From the NCBI GenBank assembly GCA_905207515.1, contig CAJLLK010000027.1, forward strand, positions 1 to 11,069: DNA of 11,069 bases, written 5' to 3'. The notes under the pieces were generated by a model. The model searched no databases, was not told the DNA's origin, and saw nothing but the letters and a program-made list of their open reading frames with translations. Origin of the DNA: an uncultured Christensenella sp. (GTDB lineage: Bacteria > Bacillota > Clostridia > Christensenellales > UBA1242). Positions 7,618-11,069 of this stretch are shown here, one piece after another (the stretch's first letter is position 1; every line of letters begins with the position of its first letter). A program made the translations under genes and the position numbers.

Positions 7618-8376
7618 CTAATAACTTTCCAAAATCTTGTTCATTTTCAGCACATCAGACCCCGTCATAATGCCAAGTGGTTTTTCTTTTGCCCCGCCAT
7701 TTTTTGTGACGAGAATGGCAAGCAATTTAGAATTTTGATGAAACAGCGAAAGCGCTTGTTCAACCGTGATGCTTTCATTGGCAAAAGCGTAATAATTGCT
7801 GTTTTCAATTTTTGAAAGCATATCTTCAATTTTGACGGCATCCAAAAATGTCTCTGCCTTGCCGCCAGTGATCAAAAACTTGCCAAGGCTGTCCAAAATT
7901 TTTTGCCCATTTGCAATGCCAATAATTTCGTTTTCGTTGTTAAAAACCGGCAAGTTTGAATAATTTGAAGACGCAATCAGCATGATAACTTCTCGCATTG
8001 ACTTTGAAGAGTTGACTGTCAAAACATCTCTTCTTGCAACCGTGTCGAGTGCTCGTGGCGGAGTGGTCAAAAGCCTTTCAATCTTTTCAATTTTTTCGAC
8101 AACTTCAATGTGTGGCTCTGCGATTATGTAATCATCATTGCCGTGAACAATGGCGTTTCTGAGCCTGCCATAACTTATCAAATCATCTTCAAATTTTCTC
8201 ACAGTAAAATTCAAAGCAACAGCCTTTCTCACTGCTTCAGAAAAGCCCATGCTTCGATTGAAATTATATCTGGTCTTTATTGTGTAATCAATGTTGTTGA
8301 AAGAAGCCAAAAAGCGTTGTGCGTTTGTTTTTGTTTCCAAATTTCTGTCTAAATTTTCCGTTTCAAAATTGTCCAT
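7618..8376 (-). CDS. HEPN-like N-terminal domain fused to a CBS domain pair
   Basis: The 252-residue protein has two CBS domains: about residues 110-165 (DTVARRDVLTVNSSKSMREV, then NLPVFNNENEIIGIANG) and about 185-247 (IEDMLSK, ITVEQALSLFHQN, PLGIMTGSDVLK). CBS pairs usually bind adenine nucleotides such as AMP, ATP or SAM and act as sensors. The helical N-terminus (about 15-100) holds RLRNAIVHG; R-N-A-I-V-H fits the Rx4-6H motif of HEPN domains, many of which are RNases or partners of nucleotidyltransferases. That assignment is tentative. It is the first gene of the operon, directly before ileS, with its TAG stop forming part of the ileS ribosome binding site. GGAG (8386-8383) lies 6 bases before the ATG at 8376 but only 3 before the ATG at 8379, so the second is preferred; the first would add one Met. 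No signal peptide or membrane segment is seen. Confidence 0.88.
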   Translation of the reverse strand: MDNFETENLDRNLETKTNAQRFLASFNNIDYTIKTRYNFNRSMGFSEAVRKAVALNFTVRKFEDDLISYGRLRNAIVHGNDDYIIAEPHIEVVEKIEKIERLLTTPPRALDTVARRDVLTVNSSKSMREVIMLIASSNYSNLPVFNNENEIIGIANGQKILDSLGKFLITGGKAETFLDAVKIEDMLSKIENSNYYAFANESITVEQALSLFHQNSKLLAILVTKNGGAKEKPLGIMTGSDVLKMNKILESY

Positions 8377-8382
8377 CATCTT

Positions 8383-8386
8383 CTCC
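8383..8386 (-). promoter_or_regulatory. Ribosome binding site favouring the second of two tandem ATGs
   Basis: The context is CGGAGAAGATGATG. GGAG sits 3 bases from the first ATG (8379) and 6 bases from the second (8376); the latter is closer to the usual spacing. Confidence 0.6.
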
Positions 8387-8404
8387 GTTTAAAATTATAT
8401 TTTT

Positions 8405-8434
8405 ATAATACAATATTTTCACTTGAAATTGCAA
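8405..8434 (-). promoter_or_regulatory. Probable sigma-A promoter of the CBS-ileS-pepF operon
   Basis: TTGCAA (8434-8429) and TATTAT (8410-8405) are separated by 18 bases, placing transcription start near 8398 and leaving a leader of about 20 bases with the ribosome binding site. A TATAAT at 8399-8394 lacks a -35 and would start transcription inside the ribosome binding site. The -35 lies within an arm of an AAATTGC...GCAATTT inverted repeat (18-base centre) that could be a regulator site. No clear terminator separates yunB from this promoter, so readthrough from yunB is possible. Confidence 0.5.
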
Positions 8435-8462
8435 ACAAAATGAGAAGATAGCAATTTGCTTT

Positions 8463-9131
8463 TTAAGACGGAGAAAAATTCAACGACGAGTTAGAGCCGA
8501 AATAAACATCAGGAACATCTCCAACAATAACACTTTCAGCGACAAGAAGTTGAGTTTCGCTGTCAATTGTGGCTGTGTAAGCCGGCAAAACCATGCTGAC
8601 ACTTGCAAAAAGTCGAACATAAAGTGAGTGGTTTGTTTGATTTATGCCAGCGCTTGAAAAATGACTGGTAAAATTTGCCGTCATCGCGCCAATCGGAATG
8701 AGTTTTAGATTAATTTTTGGTCCCACACCCGCCAAAAAAGGCAGCCCAGTGAACGTTCCGAGCGCAACATCAATGCCAGTTTTGCCCATGTTATCCAAAT
8801 TGACTTGTGCCACCTGATATATTTTTCTTGCCAAAATGTTCAATTTGTCTGTCTGAAGAGAAATCATTGTCACATCGCCGTTTGCGTCATATTGAACCGA
8901 AACCAAATCTTCATATGTTATGTTTTCTTGATTCAAAACATCATAAACCGCATCGCTTACGGCAGAGGTTGAAAGAGAATAAATCAAATGACTTGTCGCT
9001 TCGACAACCACAGGATTGACAACGCAAAAAACATACGCCAAAGACAGCGAAATAAAAAGGAAAAAAATGAAGAGCAAAATTAAAGCTTTCTTTTTCTTTC
9101 TTTTTCGATATTTTTTGCAATAATAATTCAT
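8463..9131 (-). CDS. yunB: Sporulation protein YunB
   Basis: The 222-residue protein matches YunB, a mother-cell protein controlled by sigma-E in B. subtilis and needed for efficient spore formation; its molecular role is not known. A very basic N-terminus (KKYRKRKKKK) leads into one membrane segment (about 16-38), with the rest predicted outside the cytosol, as is typical. Family motifs: ITYEDLVSVQYDANG (71-85), GTFTGLPFLAGVGPKI (125-140), AGINQTNHSLY (161-171) and the C-terminal AESVIVGDVPDVY (198-210). The start at 9131 is the only one that keeps the basic stretch, yet no Shine-Dalgarno precedes it. It lies downstream of the spoVA genes in the same direction, behind a 108-base gap with a large palindrome. 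Confidence 0.93.
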   Translation of the reverse strand: MNYYCKKYRKRKKKKALILLFIFFLFISLSLAYVFCVVNPVVVEATSHLIYSLSTSAVSDAVYDVLNQENITYEDLVSVQYDANGDVTMISLQTDKLNILARKIYQVAQVNLDNMGKTGIDVALGTFTGLPFLAGVGPKINLKLIPIGAMTANFTSHFSSAGINQTNHSLYVRLFASVSMVLPAYTATIDSETQLLVAESVIVGDVPDVYFGSNSSLNFSPS

Positions 9132-9140
9132 ATCAATTTA

Positions 9141-9169
9141 TATATATGACATGAATTTTTGAATTTTGA
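9141..9169 (-). promoter_or_regulatory. Candidate sigma-E promoter of yunB
   Basis: TCAAAAT (9169-9163; 5 of 7 matches to the B. subtilis sigma-E -35 KMATATT), a 14-base spacer, then CATATATA (9148-9141; 6 of 8 to CATACAHT). Transcription would start about 3 bases before the ATG. Support is weak because the DNA is very AT-rich, but sigma-E control is what the family predicts. Confidence 0.3.
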
Positions 9170-9191
9170 TTAAAATTTTAAAAATCAATAT

Positions 9192-9222
9192 ATTGTGTAG
9201 TATGCACTGCATATTACACAAT
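9192..9222. repeat. 31-base near-perfect palindrome between spoVAE and yunB
   Basis: Arms ATTGTGTAGTATGCA (9192-9206) and TGCATATTACACAAT (9208-9222) flank one central base (9207) and match at 14 of 15 positions. The only mismatch (9200/9214) is a G-U pair in plus-strand RNA but an A-C mismatch in minus-strand RNA, the sense of both flanking genes. It begins 17 bases past the spoVAE stop. No T-run directly follows it on the minus strand (ATATTGATTTTT), so it looks more like a regulator site than a standard terminator, although a weak terminator cannot be excluded. Confidence 0.75.
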
Positions 9223-9239
9223 CAAAAGTATTATGCAAT

Positions 9240-9608
9240 CTATTTTTTTGTATGAGACTTAAATATCAACGCAAACAAAAAGGCAAAACCAATCGCCGCT
9301 GCAATGCCACCTGCTGTCGCCGTCAAACCGCCAGTAAAAACGCCAAGAAGCCCGCTTGTTTTGACTGCACTGATTGCACCTTTTGCAAGCGAAGCCCCAA
9401 AGCCTATGATTGGAACGTTTATCCCGGCTTTTGCAAAATCGGAGATATAATCAAAAATGCCAACAGCTTCCAAAAAGACACCAATCAAAACAAATGTCAC
9501 CAAAATTCGAGCCGAAGTGATGTTGGTTGTGATGATGAGCAGTTCGCCCAACATACAAATGAGCCCACCTATCAAAAACACCCACAGATAATCTAAAAAA
9601 ATCTCCAT
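9240..9608 (-). CDS. spoVAE: Stage V sporulation protein AE (SpoVAE/SpoVAEb)
   Basis: The 122-residue membrane protein is close in length to B. subtilis SpoVAEb (about 116). The SpoVA membrane proteins form a forespore inner-membrane channel that moves calcium-dipicolinic acid in during sporulation and out at germination. Family signs are FLIGGLICMLGELL (11-24), the helix 33-50, AGINVPIIGFGASLAKG (61-77) and a glycine/alanine-rich hydrophobic stretch 86-116. A ribosome binding site AGGAGAG lies just before the ATG at 9608, 10 bases after the spoVAD stop. It ends the visible spoVA operon, and no spoVAEa or spoVAF follows, which agrees with the short spoVAC-D-E operons of many clostridia. Confidence 0.95.
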   Translation of the reverse strand: MEIFLDYLWVFLIGGLICMLGELLIITTNITSARILVTFVLIGVFLEAVGIFDYISDFAKAGINVPIIGFGASLAKGAISAVKTSGLLGVFTGGLTATAGGIAAAIGFAFLFALIFKSHTKK

Positions 9609-9618
9609 ATGCTCTCCT

Positions 9619-10614
9619 TCAACTTTCTATCACAATCGCGTGGCAAACTCCAGGCACCGTGTCTCCTTGTTGACTTGAAGTGGTGCTTAAAAGTGCGCCA
9701 GTAGGCAAAAACAAAATCTTTTTGTAAACGCCATCACGCATTTTTGCCATGACATAAGAATTGAAAACCGTTGCACAACAACCTGCTCCAGAGCCACCAC
9801 ACAGCGTTTTTTGGTCTCGTCTGTAATACATCTGCCCGCAGTCGCCATAGTTTATCCCCAAAGTTATGCCTTCATCTTCCATCAAGTCAATCAAGATTTC
9901 GCTTCCAAGTTTTCCCAGGTCTCCCGTCAAAATCAAATCATAGTCATCTGGCGTTGTATTAGTGTTTTCAAAATGGCTCAAAAGCGTGTCGCGCGCAGCT
10001 GGAGCCATCGCCGCACCCATGTTGTTGACATCGTTAATCCCCCAGTCGACAACTTTTCCGAAAGTGACCATAGAAATTCTTGGACCTTCACCCTTGAGCG
10101 ACAAAATGCAACTCCCTGCGCCTGTGACAGTCCATTGAGATGTCGGCGGACGTTGATTGCCAAGTTCCAAGGGAAAACGATATTGTCTTTCAGCCGTGGA
10201 AAAATGTGAACCAGTGCAACAAACAATGTGGTCAAAATAGCCGCCATCCACCAAGACCGAAGCAACCGCAACGCTTTCTGCCATGGTTGAACAAGCCCCA
10301 TAAACTCCTAGAAACGGAAACTGAAAAGCGCGTGCAGCATAAGACGAGCTGATAATCTGATTGAGCAAGTCGCCCGAAATCATGATGTCGATGTCTTTCG
10401 GTTGAAGCTTTGCCTTTTCAATGACGTTCGTGATGGCACTTTCAATCATTTTTCGCTCAGCTTTTTCAAAAGTGTCTTGCCCAAAGCAATCATTTTTCAT
10501 GACATAATCAAAATAAGATCCAAAATTTCCATTGCCTTCTTTTGGACCCACAATCGAATAAGACGCAATGATTTTCGGTTGCTTTTTAAGCTTTATGGTT
10601 TGCTCTCTTTGCAT
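9619..10614 (-). CDS. spoVAD: Stage V sporulation protein AD (SpoVAD), dipicolinic acid-binding
   Basis: The 331-residue protein is near the B. subtilis length (338). SpoVAD has a thiolase-like fold, binds dipicolinic acid and is peripheral to the forespore inner membrane, where it delivers substrate to the SpoVA channel. GVYGACSTMAES (103-114) holds C108, equivalent to the thiolase cysteine region; GSHFSTAERQYRFPLE (mid-protein), DWGINDVNNMGAAMAPAA and GGSGAGCCA near the C-terminus are SpoVAD-type segments. The start at 10614 has a strong AAAGGAG site, and the TAA stop of spoVAC overlaps it (TAAAGGAG), with 10 bases between the genes. No membrane segment is predicted, as expected. Confidence 0.97.
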   Translation of the reverse strand: MQREQTIKLKKQPKIIASYSIVGPKEGNGNFGSYFDYVMKNDCFGQDTFEKAERKMIESAITNVIEKAKLQPKDIDIMISGDLLNQIISSSYAARAFQFPFLGVYGACSTMAESVAVASVLVDGGYFDHIVCCTGSHFSTAERQYRFPLELGNQRPPTSQWTVTGAGSCILSLKGEGPRISMVTFGKVVDWGINDVNNMGAAMAPAARDTLLSHFENTNTTPDDYDLILTGDLGKLGSEILIDLMEDEGITLGINYGDCGQMYYRRDQKTLCGGSGAGCCATVFNSYVMAKMRDGVYKKILFLPTGALLSTTSSQQGDTVPGVCHAIVIES

Positions 10615-10624
10615 AACTTCTCCT

Positions 10625-11069
10625 TTAAAATAAAGAAATAATCCAATAAATCAGTCCAACAACCATGCTGGCAACAGTTCCAAACACAATCACCGGTCCA
10701 GCGATGGAAAACATCTTGACGCAAATGCCATAGACAATGCCTTCGCTTTTAAATTCGATTGAGGGGCTGGTTATGGAGTTTGAAAAACCTGTTATCGGCA
10801 CAATAGAGCCGCCGCCAGCAAACTTTCCGATTTGGTCATAAACACCAATTCCCGTGAGCAGTGCCGCAATGAAAATCAAGATAATCAATGTGTAAGCCCA
10901 AGCAGATTGTTGAGAAAGCGAAGGAAAAATCAACATCAAAATGTCGTTTATTCCTTGCCCAAGCACGCAAATAAGCCCGCCCACCCAAAACGAATTGAAA
11001 AGTGTTGGCCAAGGTCTCGTTTTTGGAATTTTTGATTTGACATAGCGGTTGTAAGCTTCATTTCTTTTT
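10625..11069 (-). CDS. spoVAC: Stage V sporulation protein AC (SpoVAC), 5' end cut by window edge
   Basis: The reading frame is open to the right edge, giving 147 visible residues against about 150 in B. subtilis, so only a few are missing. It begins KRNEAYNRYVKSKIPKTRPW and continues into WVGGLICVLGQGIND, further hydrophobic helices, GGGSIVPITGFSNSIT and a final helix before LF. A GTG at 10984 can be read as a start, but it lies inside the conserved VGGLIC segment, so a protein beginning there would lack the conserved N-terminus. SpoVAC acts as a mechanosensitive channel component for dipicolinic acid in B. subtilis. The operon promoter lies outside the window; a sigma-G promoter is expected from the family. 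Confidence 0.95.
   Translation of the reverse strand, partial: KRNEAYNRYVKSKIPKTRPWPTLFNSFWVGGLICVLGQGINDILMLIFPSLSQQSAWAYTLIILIFIAALLTGIGVYDQIGKFAGGGSIVPITGFSNSITSPSIEFKSEGIVYGICVKMFSIAGPVIVFGTVASMVVGLIYWIISLF

Overview
The window comes from a low-GC, endospore-forming bacterium, most likely an uncultured anaerobic member of the Clostridia (Bacillota). The grounds are the sporulation genes spoVAC-spoVAD-spoVAE and yunB, the AGGAG-type ribosome binding sites, and the AT-rich, simple-promoter layout. No rRNA, tRNA, CRISPR array, insertion sequence or prophage gene is visible. All genes but one lie on the minus strand, packed with short gaps or overlaps.

Reading the minus strand from the right edge: positions 11069-9240 hold the end of a spoVA operon, with spoVAC (first residues cut by the edge), spoVAD and spoVAE in order, each stop close to the next ribosome binding site. 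These proteins load dipicolinic acid into the forespore. A 231-base gap follows that carries a 31-base near-perfect palindrome, then yunB (9131-8463), a mother-cell sporulation protein whose start lacks a ribosome binding site.

A promoter-like sequence at 8434-8405 opens a five-gene, translation-centred operon: a protein with an HEPN-like N-terminus and two CBS domains, isoleucyl-tRNA synthetase, a COG1092-type SAM methyltransferase, an RluA-type pseudouridine synthase and oligoendopeptidase F. The genes are coupled by overlaps (ATGA at 4482; a 13-base overlap at 3652-3640) or by stops that form part of the next ribosome binding site (TAGGAG twice). A hairpin terminator overlaps the pepF stop. 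The IleRS has the swapped class I signature GIHH instead of HIGH, the feature described for mupirocin hyper-resistant type 2 IleRS.

On the left, the only plus-strand gene (816-1013) encodes a 65-residue Cys/Pro-rich protein with a hydrophobic tail and has its own terminator. Divergent from it, tlyA (708 to the left edge) has an extended -10 promoter placed so that the predicted transcription start is the A of the ATG, which suggests a leaderless mRNA.

The points most worth a second look are the GXHH IleRS beside an HEPN-like/CBS protein, the probable leaderless tlyA, the 31-base palindrome between spoVAE and yunB, and the Cys/Pro-rich small protein. No clearly new multi-gene system is proven by the sequence alone.
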